A stretch of DNA of 64,000 bases from an uncultured Verrucomicrobiota bacterium (GCA_903863295.1 CAIPBM010000106.1:31552-95551), one strand, 5' to 3'; numbered from the stretch's first letter, positions 1 to 9,123 are shown. Translations and numbers: made by a program. Notes: generated by a model from the sequence alone, not told the origin.

Positions 1-66
1 TTTGTGAAGAAAGCCTAGTCGAGGGCCGCAGATTCCACGGCCTGACTATTTTCGCGGAACCGAATT

Positions 67-885
67 TTACAAATCCGCTTTGACGATCCTCCGGCTAAAA
101 AGGAGAGCGAATAGCACCAGGTAGAGACAGGCGCCGACGGCAGCCTCCATCAGGGAAAGCGGCCGGGTAAAGGGGCTCGAGTTCACCATGGAGGAGACTG
201 ACTCCGGCACGGGCATCGGCGTCAAGGCTCCCAGAACTTGATCGGGAAGAAACAAAAGCAGCCTCGTCTTGGCCACGCTGAAATAAAAGATCCAGCGCAG
301 AACCGTTTCCAAAAAGAGCACGTAGGCCAGGTAAGCCAGAAATGCCAGGGCCGTCTGCCGGATGACCAGCCCCGCCAGAACTCCGAGCAAAAGATATCCG
401 AGCGCCTGGAGAAAAAAGCCGAGCACACAGCCCGCCGGAGGCAGTCCCAACCCGCTGCCGTCCATGACTTCTCCGCCCCACGCCAGAATCATATAAATGC
501 CAGTCGCGGCCAGGGCCAGGGCGATCGCCCAGACAAGTTTCGCCACGGCGACTTCCAGGCGAGTCAGCCCAAAAATCACGCTCTGCCGCAAGGTCCGGTT
601 ACTGAATTCCAGGGTGATCATGAACACCCCCAGCGAGCCGAGCACAAACGCATTCATCCAGCTCCCAATGCAGGCCAGCAGTTCCCAATCGTGAGGATAG
701 ATAAAGAGCCCGTTCAAGGGATGAGTGATTTCGCCGTTGGAGGTGAACGTCATGTTCTGGCCGGCGGAGCGTGCCAGAAAAACCACCAGGGAAAACAAGC
801 CCACATAGAGCGCGGCAAAGACACGGAACGTGCCACTCGGCGCATACTTCATCCATTCCAGTTTCAGCAAATGCAGGGGATTCAT
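67..885 (-). CDS. ABC-2 type transporter permease subunit
   Basis: This 272-residue integral membrane protein has about six hydrophobic segments. A hydrophilic N-terminus (MNPLHLLKLEWMK) is followed by a first membrane segment near residues 20-40, a polar periplasmic stretch, and further segments up to the last at about 248-265. That is the usual layout of ABC-2 permeases. Its start codon overlaps the stop of the ATPase gene by 4 bp (ATGA), so the two are translationally coupled and almost certainly form one exporter. The substrate cannot be read from the sequence; similar pairs include bacitracin/lantibiotic-immunity and Cu-processing (NosFY-like) exporters. The 66 bases beyond its stop, up to the window edge, show no gene. 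Confidence 0.8.
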   Translation of the reverse strand: MNPLHLLKLEWMKYAPSGTFRVFAALYVGLFSLVVFLARSAGQNMTFTSNGEITHPLNGLFIYPHDWELLACIGSWMNAFVLGSLGVFMITLEFSNRTLRQSVIFGLTRLEVAVAKLVWAIALALAATGIYMILAWGGEVMDGSGLGLPPAGCVLGFFLQALGYLLLGVLAGLVIRQTALAFLAYLAYVLFLETVLRWIFYFSVAKTRLLLFLPDQVLGALTPMPVPESVSSMVNSSPFTRPLSLMEAAVGACLYLVLFALLFSRRIVKADL

Positions 886-1769
886 TTTCGTGTGATTTCC
901 AGGAATTCCGCCTCGAGGCTTTGACGCTTCATGACCAGGTGGTCGAGAACAATGCCATTCGCAAAGGCCAGGGTATTCAAGTCGCCGGGACTTCGTCCCG
1001 GCTCCAACTCCAGGACAAAGCGGTTGTCATCGCGGGTGATTTTTTTGACCAGGGAACTACTGCTGAGAAATTGGTGGAGCTTCTCAAAATCCGCTGCCCC
1101 GACCTCCACCGTTGGCTGGTCGCTCAGGATCGACCCAATCGCGCCCACGGCCAAAAGCTTGCCCTTTTTGATGATCGCGACGTGCGAACAAATCTTTTCC
1201 ACCTCGTCGAGGATGTGACTGGCCAGGATGATGGTCTTACCTTGGGCGGCGATTTTCTGGATGATGTGCCGCACCTCCACCATGCCCTGCGGATCCAGAC
1301 CATTGGTCGGTTCATCCAAAATCAGGACTTCCGGATCGCCCACGAGACAGGCGGCCAGCGCCAGGCGCTGCTTCATCCCCAGCGAATAAGTCCGGAATGG
1401 TGAACGCCGCCGATCCTTCAACTGCACCAGCTCCAGCAGTGAATCGAGCGGAGGATTGGAGACGCGCTTGATGGCCGCGACAAGGGAAAGATTTTGGTCG
1501 GCATCCAGGTAGGGATAGAAATTTGGCGTCTCAAGGAAAGCGCCGATTCGCCTGCGCACCTGGCTTGCCTCGGCACCCTCAAACCAGGTGAAAGTCCCGG
1601 CGGACGGATGCAGCACGTCCAGCAACATACCCAGAAGGGTCGTCTTGCCGCTGCCATTCGGGCCGAGCAGTCCAAAGACCTGTCCCGCCTCCACCGTCAG
1701 ATCCAGTCCCTCCAAGGCAACCAGGCGACCATAACTCTTCGCCAAGTTTTTTACGGTAAGAACGGGCAT
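882..1769 (-). CDS. ABC transporter ATP-binding protein
   Basis: A 295-residue ATPase subunit that powers the adjacent membrane permease. Visible motifs in order are Walker A (GPNGSGKTT, about residue 36), a signature motif in the divergent form YSLGMKQRLALA, Walker B with the D-loop (VLILDEPTNGLDP) and the switch histidine (ILASHILDEVEK). The C-terminal 80 residues carry the extra domain common in drug and antibiotic exporter ATPases of the CcmA/BcrA type. It is first in a two-gene operon, overlapping the permease by 4 bp. A divergent 149 bp spacer separates it from the TMTC-like gene. The export role is inferred from the ABC-2 partner; the cargo is unknown. Confidence 0.9.
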   Translation of the reverse strand: MPVLTVKNLAKSYGRLVALEGLDLTVEAGQVFGLLGPNGSGKTTLLGMLLDVLHPSAGTFTWFEGAEASQVRRRIGAFLETPNFYPYLDADQNLSLVAAIKRVSNPPLDSLLELVQLKDRRRSPFRTYSLGMKQRLALAACLVGDPEVLILDEPTNGLDPQGMVEVRHIIQKIAAQGKTIILASHILDEVEKICSHVAIIKKGKLLAVGAIGSILSDQPTVEVGAADFEKLHQFLSSSSLVKKITRDDNRFVLELEPGRSPGDLNTLAFANGIVLDHLVMKRQSLEAEFLEITRK

Positions 1770-1918
1770 CGGGAAACACTAAGGCGACCCGCTGGGCGAT
1801 CAATACTTTTGACTCGGCTCTAATCTTCAAGAGGCGGCTTCATTTACAAGCTCAGGACAAAAATCAAAATCTTCTTCTACCCAGCCAGAAAGGGGCTCAT
1901 CCTCGTAGCCCATCGCCA

Positions 1919-3808
1919 ATGGCCAAACGATCCAAGAAAAAGCATGTGGCAGCCATCGCGGCTAAAACCCCTGCAATCAGAGAGGTTAATCCTCGCCAGC
2001 GAAGCCCATCCTGGTTTGACCGTGACTGGCTTCGGGGTTTGATACTTGTCCTCGCCGTTATCCTGACCTATTCACCACTCTGGTATGCGGGATTTTTTTG
2101 GGATGATGCCATCCATGTCACGGCCAATCCCTGCATTGTCGGGCCACTCGGGTTGAAAGAGATCTGGATCTCAGGATCGTGGCGCCCCTTCCCCCTGGCG
2201 ATAACCATGTTCTGGGTTGAACATGCGCTCTGGGGATTGGCGCCCCTGCCGTATCATATCGTGAATGTTCTTGAGCATGCGGTGTGCGCGTTATTGCTCT
2301 GGCGGATTCTCAAGAACTTGAGCGTGCCCGGTGCGTGGTGCGGCGCGGCGCTCTGGGCTCTGCACCCGCTTCAGGTCGAGTCCGTGGCCTGGATCTCCGA
2401 GATGAAGAATACGCAGTCCTGCCTCTTTTATCTCCTCGCCATTTTATTTTTTGTGCGTTGGCTTAACCCGTCAGATGATCAAAAAAACAATCGTTGGAAT
2501 TATCCGTTAACGTTGGTTTTCGCCGCGCTGGCGATGGCCAGTAAATCGTCCACGGCGGTGTTACCCGTCGTGCTGCTACTTTGCGCGTGGTGGGTTAAAG
2601 GCAAATGGAATGGACGCCATCTCCTGCGCGTGGCCCCGATTTTTTTGATGTCCGCCGCCGCCAGCGCCGCCACGATGTGGCCGGGCCCGGTCGATCCGAC
2701 GACGCCCTCGGATACTTCATCTCCGCTGAGCTGGCCGCAACGCGTCGCGACAGCGGGCAACGTGATTTGGTTTTACCTCGGCAAGCTGGTTTGGCCTCAT
2801 CCGTTGATCACCATCTATCCGCGCTGGCAAATCGATGCCGGACAGGCGACCTCCTACCTGCCCCTCCTGGCGGCGATGGTCGTCATCCTTATTTTGTGGG
2901 GCTACTCCGGATCGTGGGCCAAGCCCCTGTTTTTCGCGTCGGCCTATTACCTGGTGGCATTGTCGCCGTTTCTGGGTTTGATCCATCAGGATTTTTGGCG
3001 CTATTCCTTTGTCGAAGATCATCTGCAAAATTTGGCCAGCATGGGACCGCTGGCCCTGGCCGGGGCGGGAGTGGCCAAGCTTGGGGATTTGATCCTCCCA
3101 GGAAAATTCTGGCTACAATCGATCCTGGCAGCAGGGCTGTTGCTGGCGTTCGGACTATTGAGTTGGTCGCGGACTTGGGACTATGAAAGCGACGAGAGAC
3201 TCTGGACAGACACCATCGCCAAAAATCCGGCTTGCGCGAGTGCCTATAACCACCTCGCCTTCGATCTCCTGCAAAGAGGGCAACCTAGCCAGGCGATTGT
3301 CATCGTTCAAAAAGGCCTCGAAATCGACCCCGACAGTGCCGACGCTCACAATACCCTCGGTGCGGCTCTGTTCCAAAACGGTGACCTGGACGAAGCCACG
3401 GCCCAGTACCAAATGGCACTGAAAATCGACCCCCACTACGCCGAAGCCCACTACAATCTCGGCAACATCCTGATTCAAAAGAAGCAAACCGAACAGGCCA
3501 TGGTTGAGTATCAAGAGGCCCTGGCCATCAATCCGAATTACTTCGAAGCCCACTACAATCTTGGCCTGGCCTATTCTCTTCAGAAGCAACTCGACGCAGC
3601 TATTCTTGAATACCAGAAAGCCTTGAAGATCAATCCCCACCATTCCGAAGCCGAGAACAATCTGGGCATTGCCCTTTTCCAAAACGGCCAAGTTGACGAA
3701 GCAATCATGGCTTTCCAAAAGGCCCTGCAACTCAATCCCAACGACACCGATGCCCAAAACAACCTGGCAACCGTCCAAGCGACCTTAAAAAGCACGAATC
3801 ATCCCTGA
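1919..3808 (+). CDS. TMTC-like multi-pass membrane protein with C-terminal TPR repeats
   Basis: A 629-residue protein. A basic N-terminus (MAKRSKKKH) leads into about ten membrane segments (residues ~40-425), then about five tetratricopeptide repeats (~440-620), each recognisable by A-x-N-x-L-G and an Asn/Asp-Pro turn. The membrane half shows features I associate with the GT-C fold of eukaryotic TMTC O-mannosyltransferases: an acidic pair after the first membrane helix (FFWDDAIHVT), then RPFPLAITMFWVEHALWGL, then YHIVNVLEH, then LHPLQVESVAWISEMKN. A polyprenyl-phosphate-sugar-dependent glycosyltransferase is therefore plausible, with the TPRs binding protein substrate. This is inference: the donor and acceptor are unknown, and it could be a non-enzymatic membrane TPR protein. 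It stands alone between a divergent ABC operon and a convergent tRNA. Confidence 0.7.
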   Translation: MAKRSKKKHVAAIAAKTPAIREVNPRQRSPSWFDRDWLRGLILVLAVILTYSPLWYAGFFWDDAIHVTANPCIVGPLGLKEIWISGSWRPFPLAITMFWVEHALWGLAPLPYHIVNVLEHAVCALLLWRILKNLSVPGAWCGAALWALHPLQVESVAWISEMKNTQSCLFYLLAILFFVRWLNPSDDQKNNRWNYPLTLVFAALAMASKSSTAVLPVVLLLCAWWVKGKWNGRHLLRVAPIFLMSAAASAATMWPGPVDPTTPSDTSSPLSWPQRVATAGNVIWFYLGKLVWPHPLITIYPRWQIDAGQATSYLPLLAAMVVILILWGYSGSWAKPLFFASAYYLVALSPFLGLIHQDFWRYSFVEDHLQNLASMGPLALAGAGVAKLGDLILPGKFWLQSILAAGLLLAFGLLSWSRTWDYESDERLWTDTIAKNPACASAYNHLAFDLLQRGQPSQAIVIVQKGLEIDPDSADAHNTLGAALFQNGDLDEATAQYQMALKIDPHYAEAHYNLGNILIQKKQTEQAMVEYQEALAINPNYFEAHYNLGLAYSLQKQLDAAILEYQKALKINPHHSEAENNLGIALFQNGQVDEAIMAFQKALQLNPNDTDAQNNLATVQATLKSTNHP

Positions 3809-3866
3809 GAGCAGGGCAGCAAAGGCGGAGCGTCTTAAATACGACGTCCTTCTACTCAAAAAAAAG

Positions 3867-3940
3867 CGGAGCCAACGGGGCTCGAACCCGCAACCTCCTC
3901 CGTGACAGGGAGGCGCTCTAACCAATTGAGCTATGGCTCC
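3867..3940 (-). tRNA. tRNA-Asp (anticodon GTC)
   Basis: Read on the minus strand, the sequence folds as a full cloverleaf. The acceptor stem pairs GGAGCCA with TGGCTCC. The D arm contains AGCTCAATTGGTTAGAGC. The anticodon stem CCTCC/GGAGG closes the loop CTGTCAC, giving anticodon GTC. The T arm carries GGTTCGAGCCC... in its usual form. The discriminator base is G, as expected for Asp. CCA is not encoded. A run of eight T residues follows immediately at the 3' side (3858-3865 on the plus strand) and may act as a simple terminator. Confidence 0.96.
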
Positions 3941-4110
3941 TAAAGTAACGCCCTTTCGGGTGGAGTTGGGTACTCTAGGTTTTCTTGGCCGCCGTGGCAA
4001 TGCTTTTCCGGGTATAATGTGCGCTAACGCCTTTTCACCCCATTTACTACTTCACGCCGGCCCCTTCCCCCGCCTTGCGGTCAGGGGAGGCCCTGGCCTA
4101 AACTGGCACC

Positions 4111-5160
4111 ATGAAATTTCGCACGTTGCCGGAGACCGATATTCGCGTCTCAGAGATCGGGTTTGGACTTTGGACGATTTCGACCGGGTGGTGGGGGAAC
4201 TTTACCGAGGGCGAGGCCATCGCGCTGATGCACAAGGCGCTCGATCTCGGCATCACCCTCTACGATGCCGCCGATACCTACGGCAACGGCTACAGCGAGG
4301 AACTCATCGCCCGCGCTTTCCCCAAGCAGCGCGACCAGATCGTCATCGCCACCAAGGTGGGCTACAATTTCTACGACCACGGCACGGAGCGGCGCGGCCA
4401 GCGGGAGATTCCGCAGGATTTTTCCGTCCCCTTCATCCGCACCGCCGTGGAAAAGGCGCTCGCCCGGCTCAACACGGATCGCATCGATATCTTGCAGCTC
4501 CACAATATCCGTCAGGACCAGGTGGAGGACAACGCGCTCTGGGAATTGATGGAAAAGCTGGTGCAGGAGGGCAAGATCCGCTCTTACGGCGCCGCGCTCG
4601 GGCCCGCCATCGGCTGGCTTTATGAAGGCGTCGATTGCGTGCAGCAGCGCCGGCCCCATATTTTGCAGCATATCTATAACGCGCTGGAGCCGCATCCCGG
4701 TCGCCAGATCATGGATGAGGGCGAGGCGCTCGCCACTGCGGAGAAGCCGGCCCGCACCCGTTACCTCATTCGCGTGCCCCATTCCAGCGGCATGCTCGAG
4801 GGCAAATACACCAAGGACACCGTATTCCCGCCCACCGATCATCGCAGTCACCGCCCCAAGTCGTGGTTGATTAATGGACTCAAGAAGATCGAGACCCTCC
4901 AGTTCCTCGTCGGGCCGGACCGCACGCTCGGCCAGGCCGCGCTCCAGTGGTTGCTGGCTGATGAGCGGATCGCCTCCTGCCTCCCCAACATCTATGAGGA
5001 AGCGCAGCTCAAGGAATTCGCCGCCGCCTCAGAATCCCCCGCCCTCACCCCGGACGAACTTGCCCGCGTCGCCGAACTCGCCGCAACCAATTTCGGCGTA
5101 GAACCCGAGACGCCCAATTTTAAGGGGGCGATGGTGCGGGAGACGGCTGTACCGGTTTGA
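4111..5160 (+). CDS. Aldo/keto reductase
   Basis: A 349-residue NAD(P)H-dependent oxidoreductase of the aldo/keto reductase superfamily, predicted to be a cytosolic (beta/alpha)8 barrel. The catalytic tetrad is intact: Asp52 and Tyr57 in YDAADTYG, Lys82 in IATKVGY and His131 in LQLHN. It resembles the broad group annotated as 'predicted oxidoreductases'; its carbonyl substrate cannot be deduced. The protein is longer than the common 280-330 residues, the extra length lying in the second half. A TATAAT hexamer at 4013-4018 lies suitably upstream, but no good -35 accompanies it. The gene appears monocistronic: a 262 bp repeat-containing spacer separates it from dapL. Confidence 0.85.
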   Translation: MKFRTLPETDIRVSEIGFGLWTISTGWWGNFTEGEAIALMHKALDLGITLYDAADTYGNGYSEELIARAFPKQRDQIVIATKVGYNFYDHGTERRGQREIPQDFSVPFIRTAVEKALARLNTDRIDILQLHNIRQDQVEDNALWELMEKLVQEGKIRSYGAALGPAIGWLYEGVDCVQQRRPHILQHIYNALEPHPGRQIMDEGEALATAEKPARTRYLIRVPHSSGMLEGKYTKDTVFPPTDHRSHRPKSWLINGLKKIETLQFLVGPDRTLGQAALQWLLADERIASCLPNIYEEAQLKEFAAASESPALTPDELARVAELAATNFGVEPETPNFKGAMVRETAVPV

Positions 5161-5250
5161 GATCGTTTCACAGTCGATCTCTCTGGAAGGTACCAACCAA
5201 CTTTGGAACGTGCGGAGCCCGCGACGTTCATAAGCCGCTGCGGAAACCAG

Positions 5251-5327
5251 TTCACACGGAGGCACGGAGAACACGGAGAGAAACCTCTGTCCCCCCACCC
5301 TCCGTGAACTCCGTGCCTCCGTGTGAA
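5251..5327. repeat. Palindromic intergenic repeat, family A copy 1
   Basis: Two 28-base arms (5251-5278 and 5300-5327) are inverted copies of each other with only two mismatches and a 21-base loop. The core of the arm is CACGGAGGCACGGAG. A degenerate extra half-copy follows at about 5345-5382. The same element recurs at 24863-24936. It lies between the aldo/keto reductase and dapL and would form a long hairpin in RNA or single-stranded DNA. Origin and function are not evident. Confidence 0.85.
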
Positions 5328-5422
5328 ATAATCTCCCCCTCAATCCTCAGCCTCCGTGAACTTCGTGGGCTCCGTGCGAAACAGCATTGCGACACCGCAC
5401 TTTCCCGCTAAACTGAGGGACT

Positions 5423-6673
5423 ATGCAGGAAAGCTACATCCAGGAATTGTTTGCCGAGCGTATCGGCGGAAACCGTTACGGCAAAGACACCGCCATCTAC
5501 AAGTTTGAGAAAATCAAGCGTGCCAAGCGCGCCGCCGTCCAGGCCAACCCCGACACCGAACTCTTCGATCTCGGCGTGGGCGAACCCGACGCCATGGCCG
5601 ATGCCGGCATCATCGAGACCCTCTACGCCGAGGCGCGCAAGCCCGAGAACCGCGGCTACTCCGATAACGGCGACGCCGTCCTCAAGCAGGCCGCCGCCAA
5701 TTACCTCCGCACCGTCTGCGGCGTGCTCGTCGACGCGGAGACCCAGGTCATCCATTCCATCGGCAGCAAGGCCGCGCTTTCCATTTTGCCCGCCGCCTTC
5801 ATTAATCCCGGCGATGTCGTCCTCATGACCGTCCCCGGCTACCCGGTCTTCGGCACGCACGCCAAGTACTACGGCGGCGTGGTGCATAATCTCCCCTTGC
5901 GCGAGGAAAACCATTTCCTCCCCGATCTCAAAAGCATCCCCGCCGACGTCCTGGCCAAGGCCAAGGTACTCGTTCTTAATTACCCGAACAACCCGACCGG
6001 CGCCAGCGCCACGCCCGATTTCTTTGCCGAAGTGGTCGAGTTCGCCAAGAAGAACAAGATCATCGTCATCCACGATTTCGCCTACGCCGCGCTCGTCTTT
6101 GATGGCATGCCGCTCAGCTTCCTCGCCACGCCCGGCGCGAAGGATGTCGGCATTGAGCTCCATTCCACGAGCAAGAATTTCAACATGACCGGCTGGCGTT
6201 GCGGTTTTGTCGCGGGGAACGAACTCCTCGTCAAGGCTTACGGCGACGTCAAGGACAACACCGACTCCGGCCAGTTCCTCGCCATCCAGCACGCCAGCGC
6301 CTACGCCTTTGATCACCCGGAAATCACCCAGGGCATCGCCGCCAAGTACTCGCGCCGCATGGATCTGCTCGTCAAGACGCTGAACGCCGTCGGGTTCAAG
6401 GCGAAGAAGCCGCGCGGCTCATTTTTCCTCTACGTGGCCGCGCCGAAAAAAGCGGTGGCCAAGGACGATTCCGGGAAGTCCTTCGATTTCCCCACGGCGG
6501 AAGCCTTCAGCCAGTGGATGATCACCGAGAACCTGATTTCCACCGTCCCCTGGGATGACGTGGGCAACTACGTCCGTTTCAGCGTGACCTTTGCCGCGAC
6601 CGATACCGCCGGGGAGACCCGCGTGGTGGAGGAAATCGGAAAGCGGCTGGGACGTTACACATTCCAGTGGTAA
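5423..6673 (+). CDS. dapL: LL-diaminopimelate aminotransferase
   Basis: A 416-residue fold-type I PLP aminotransferase. It converts tetrahydrodipicolinate directly to LL-2,6-diaminopimelate using glutamate as amino donor, the one-step route to lysine and peptidoglycan precursors found in plants, Chlamydiae and Verrucomicrobia. Visible motifs: the N-terminal DLGVGEPD, NYPNNPTG (Asn190), the PLP-ring aspartate in IHDFAYA (Asp218), the Schiff-base lysine Lys251 in STSKNFNMTGWR, and the C-terminal arginine in VRFSVTF. Length matches the DapL family (about 410). A ribosome-binding sequence (GAGGGA) sits just before the ATG. An unknown gene follows 47 bp downstream and may be cotranscribed. Confidence 0.93.
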   Translation: MQESYIQELFAERIGGNRYGKDTAIYKFEKIKRAKRAAVQANPDTELFDLGVGEPDAMADAGIIETLYAEARKPENRGYSDNGDAVLKQAAANYLRTVCGVLVDAETQVIHSIGSKAALSILPAAFINPGDVVLMTVPGYPVFGTHAKYYGGVVHNLPLREENHFLPDLKSIPADVLAKAKVLVLNYPNNPTGASATPDFFAEVVEFAKKNKIIVIHDFAYAALVFDGMPLSFLATPGAKDVGIELHSTSKNFNMTGWRCGFVAGNELLVKAYGDVKDNTDSGQFLAIQHASAYAFDHPEITQGIAAKYSRRMDLLVKTLNAVGFKAKKPRGSFFLYVAAPKKAVAKDDSGKSFDFPTAEAFSQWMITENLISTVPWDDVGNYVRFSVTFAATDTAGETRVVEEIGKRLGRYTFQW

Positions 6674-6720
6674 AATTGGAACGCACGCCTTAGATTGCGC
6701 GCAGGGAACGATTCTCAGCC

Positions 6721-7359
6721 ATGTACATCATTACGGCCACTTTTGATTCCGAGGCGGCCTTCGCCCGCACCAGCGAATTGCTGGCGCTGGGCGATTCCCC
6801 GGAGCGACTCGCCGAGCGGCTCGGCATTACCCGCGACCTGCAGGTCGTCAAAGAGGGGGTCGTGGCCGCCTCTTTCAAGAAAGTCGTCACCGATATCGTG
6901 CGGCTGAAACACTTTGTCGACCTCGAAAGGCAGATCGAGGACATCAAGAGTGGCAAGACCATGGCCCGCTTCCTCGGTGCCGGCTTCAAGGAAAAGCAGA
7001 TCGCCAAGCTGGAGGATGAGCGGCGCAAATTCGGCTCGCTGATCGAGGCACCCCGTTGGTTCTACAAACAACCGCGCGTCCAGCTCCTCTCCGCCATCCG
7101 CGATTACGCACTCGATGGATCATTGCAGGGCGACGCGGCCTGGATCGAGATGGAGGAATCGAAATTGGTCTTCCCCATCGTCCAGATGTACGAGTCGGCC
7201 GACCAGACCTTCGCGGAAGCGCTCGCGGCCCAGCTCGAAAAACCGCTGAAGGACATCGATCCGCGCTGGCTGCTGGAGAAGTTTGAGGGCAACCGCTCGA
7301 TCACCTTCGATTTCGAAAAAGGCCTGGCGCTTTATTACACGCCCGCGCCCGCGCATTGA
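6721..7359 (+). CDS. Hypothetical protein
   Basis: A 212-residue soluble protein with no recognised family. It has a beta-like start (MYIITATFD), then a mostly charged helical body (residues ~20-115, rich in Lys/Glu/Arg), an aromatic stretch around WFYKQP, and a beta-rich C-terminus ending FDFEKGLALYYTPAPAH. No signal peptide or membrane helix is seen. Its codon use and GC richness resemble its neighbours, so it looks like a genuine gene. It lies 47 bp after dapL and 34 bp before the ammonium transporter gene, so a shared transcript is possible. No function is proposed. Confidence 0.75.
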   Translation: MYIITATFDSEAAFARTSELLALGDSPERLAERLGITRDLQVVKEGVVAASFKKVVTDIVRLKHFVDLERQIEDIKSGKTMARFLGAGFKEKQIAKLEDERRKFGSLIEAPRWFYKQPRVQLLSAIRDYALDGSLQGDAAWIEMEESKLVFPIVQMYESADQTFAEALAAQLEKPLKDIDPRWLLEKFEGNRSITFDFEKGLALYYTPAPAH

Positions 7360-7393
7360 AGTTGCCCGGCATTTCTGCACACTACGGGCAGAA

Positions 7394-9058
7394 ATGTTTA
7401 TCTCGTCTTTCCCTTTGAACTCTCGCCGGAATGGGCGACTCCTTTTCGCCATCGCGTTCCTCGGCTTGATTTCCCCCGCCTTCCTATTGGCGCAGACGGC
7501 GACGAATACCCTAACCCCCTCTCCCGAAGTCGCCCCCGCCGATGCCACGAACAGTTCCCTTTCAACCACAGTCGCACCGACCAATGTCGTTAACCCGGCC
7601 CCACCTGAACCGGCAGCTCCGATTTCCCCTGCGCCAAGCCCAACTTATTTACCTAAGCCCACGATCGACCAAACGGGCTCGGACTCCGATAGTCTGGCGC
7701 TTGCGGCCCTGCTCGTCCTCGCCTCCATCGGTGGGTTCCTGCTCTATCACTGCGGATTGACCCGCGCGAAAAATTGCGGCCACACCTCAATGGTGCTGCT
7801 CATCGGCGTCGTTTTCGGGTGGCTCGGCTACTGGGCGGGCGGATTCGCCGTCCAGAACGGCGGTGTCGGCGATGCCCATGCGGCGATTTCGGGAGACATT
7901 CCGGCCTCCGCCCGCGACGTCCTCGACCATGAATTCGGCTTCATGGCCGCGGGACATTACTGGGGTCTGATGGGCAACTCCGGCTTCTTCCTCACCACCA
8001 GCGCCAGTTCCGCCAGCGGCATCGCCAGTCTCTTCCTCATCCACGCGAGCTTCCTGAGCCTCATCCTCGGCGCCGCCCTGGGCGCGGCCCTGGAACGGAG
8101 CCGGATCATCGCCATGGCCATCGCCTCACTCTTGATCAGCCTGGTCATTTATCCCCTTCTCGCGAACTGGGTCTGGGGCGGCGGCTGGTTGGCCGAACTC
8201 GGCTCCAGTTACGGTTTCGGTCATGGCTCCATTGACCTGGCCGGTGCGGGCGTAGTGCATGAAACGGCGGGAACGCTGGCCCTCGTCATCGCAGTGGCGC
8301 TGGGCCCGCGCTATGGACGGTTTGCCCGCGACAAAATCTCCCGGATTATTCCCGGCCACAACCTGCCCTTCGTCGTGCTCGGCACAGTCATCCTTCTCCT
8401 CGCCCTGACGGCGGCCAATGTCCTCGTCAGCGGAAATTTGTCTACAACGGCAACGTCACTCACCAGCCTCGCCGCAGTCAATACCCTGCTGGCGGCGGCA
8501 GGAGGTTTGGTTATCTCTCTCCTTACGGGAGCCTGGCAAAATCTCCGCCCGGAACCGACCCGACTCTGTCGCGGATTGCTCGGCGGAGCGATCGCCAGTT
8601 CCGCTGGCGCCGCATTGATCGATCCCTGGGCGGCATTCGTCATCGGTGGGTTGGCGGCCATTTTTGTCCAGGGAACCTTCACCTTTCTGGAGAAGCTCCG
8701 CATCGACGATCCCGTCGGCGCCGCGGCGACCCACGGCGCAAGCGGTGCCTGGGGTGTTCTCGCCACGGGCCTCTTTGCCAACGGCTTGGCAGGGCAAGGG
8801 ATCAACGGCGTGGAGAGCGGCGTCCGGGGCCTCTTCTTCGGCGGCAACTGGCATCAGTTGGCGGCGCAGGGGCTCGAGTGTGTGACCACGTTTGTTGTCG
8901 TTTATATTCTAGGCTACGCCTCCCTGATCCTGATCCACAAAATCGTGGGGCTGCGCGCCGAGTTGACGGACGAAACCGGTGGTCTCGATTGGCCCCAAAT
9001 CGGTGCCTTGGGCTACCAGGGCGACAGCGATGCCGATGATTTAGCTCCAAGGGAGTGA
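7394..9058 (+). CDS. amt: Ammonium transporter (Amt family) with long N-terminal extension
   Basis: A 554-residue Amt/Rh-type channel for NH4+/NH3. The ATG at 7394 is chosen because it begins a plausible signal peptide (charged MFISSFPLNSRRNGR, hydrophobic FAIAFLGLISPAFLLA, then AQT). A Pro/Thr/Ala-rich linker (~35-90) precedes about eleven membrane helices. Family features visible are GLTRAKN in the first helix, the conserved Asp followed by the first pore His in IDLAGAGVVHETAG, and the second pore His in DDPVGAAATHGASGAWG. The linker is unusual: most bacterial Amt proteins have only a short leader before the first helix. No glnK/glnB gene is adjacent. Confidence 0.88.
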   Translation: MFISSFPLNSRRNGRLLFAIAFLGLISPAFLLAQTATNTLTPSPEVAPADATNSSLSTTVAPTNVVNPAPPEPAAPISPAPSPTYLPKPTIDQTGSDSDSLALAALLVLASIGGFLLYHCGLTRAKNCGHTSMVLLIGVVFGWLGYWAGGFAVQNGGVGDAHAAISGDIPASARDVLDHEFGFMAAGHYWGLMGNSGFFLTTSASSASGIASLFLIHASFLSLILGAALGAALERSRIIAMAIASLLISLVIYPLLANWVWGGGWLAELGSSYGFGHGSIDLAGAGVVHETAGTLALVIAVALGPRYGRFARDKISRIIPGHNLPFVVLGTVILLLALTAANVLVSGNLSTTATSLTSLAAVNTLLAAAGGLVISLLTGAWQNLRPEPTRLCRGLLGGAIASSAGAALIDPWAAFVIGGLAAIFVQGTFTFLEKLRIDDPVGAAATHGASGAWGVLATGLFANGLAGQGINGVESGVRGLFFGGNWHQLAAQGLECVTTFVVVYILGYASLILIHKIVGLRAELTDETGGLDWPQIGALGYQGDSDADDLAPRE

Positions 9059-9070
9059 CGACGCTTCATT

Positions 9071-9104
9071 CTGCCGCATGATTGACCTCTGCGGCAGATT
9101 TTCT
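9071..9104 (+). terminator. Probable Rho-independent terminator
   Basis: An 8-bp perfect inverted repeat CTGCCGCA/TGCGGCAG (9071-9078, 9090-9097) with an 11-base loop is followed by ATTTTCT. It sits just after the ammonium transporter stop codon and just before the squalene-hopene cyclase start. This would separate the two transcripts, although the T-run is short. Confidence 0.5.
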
Positions 9105-9123
9105 ATGCTTAGGGATTATCCCT

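Noticed and set aside
5161..5422. CRISPR-like array between the aldo/keto reductase and dapL
   Set aside because: The repeats are inverted hairpin arms with one loop, not direct repeats with regular spacers; no cas genes are near.
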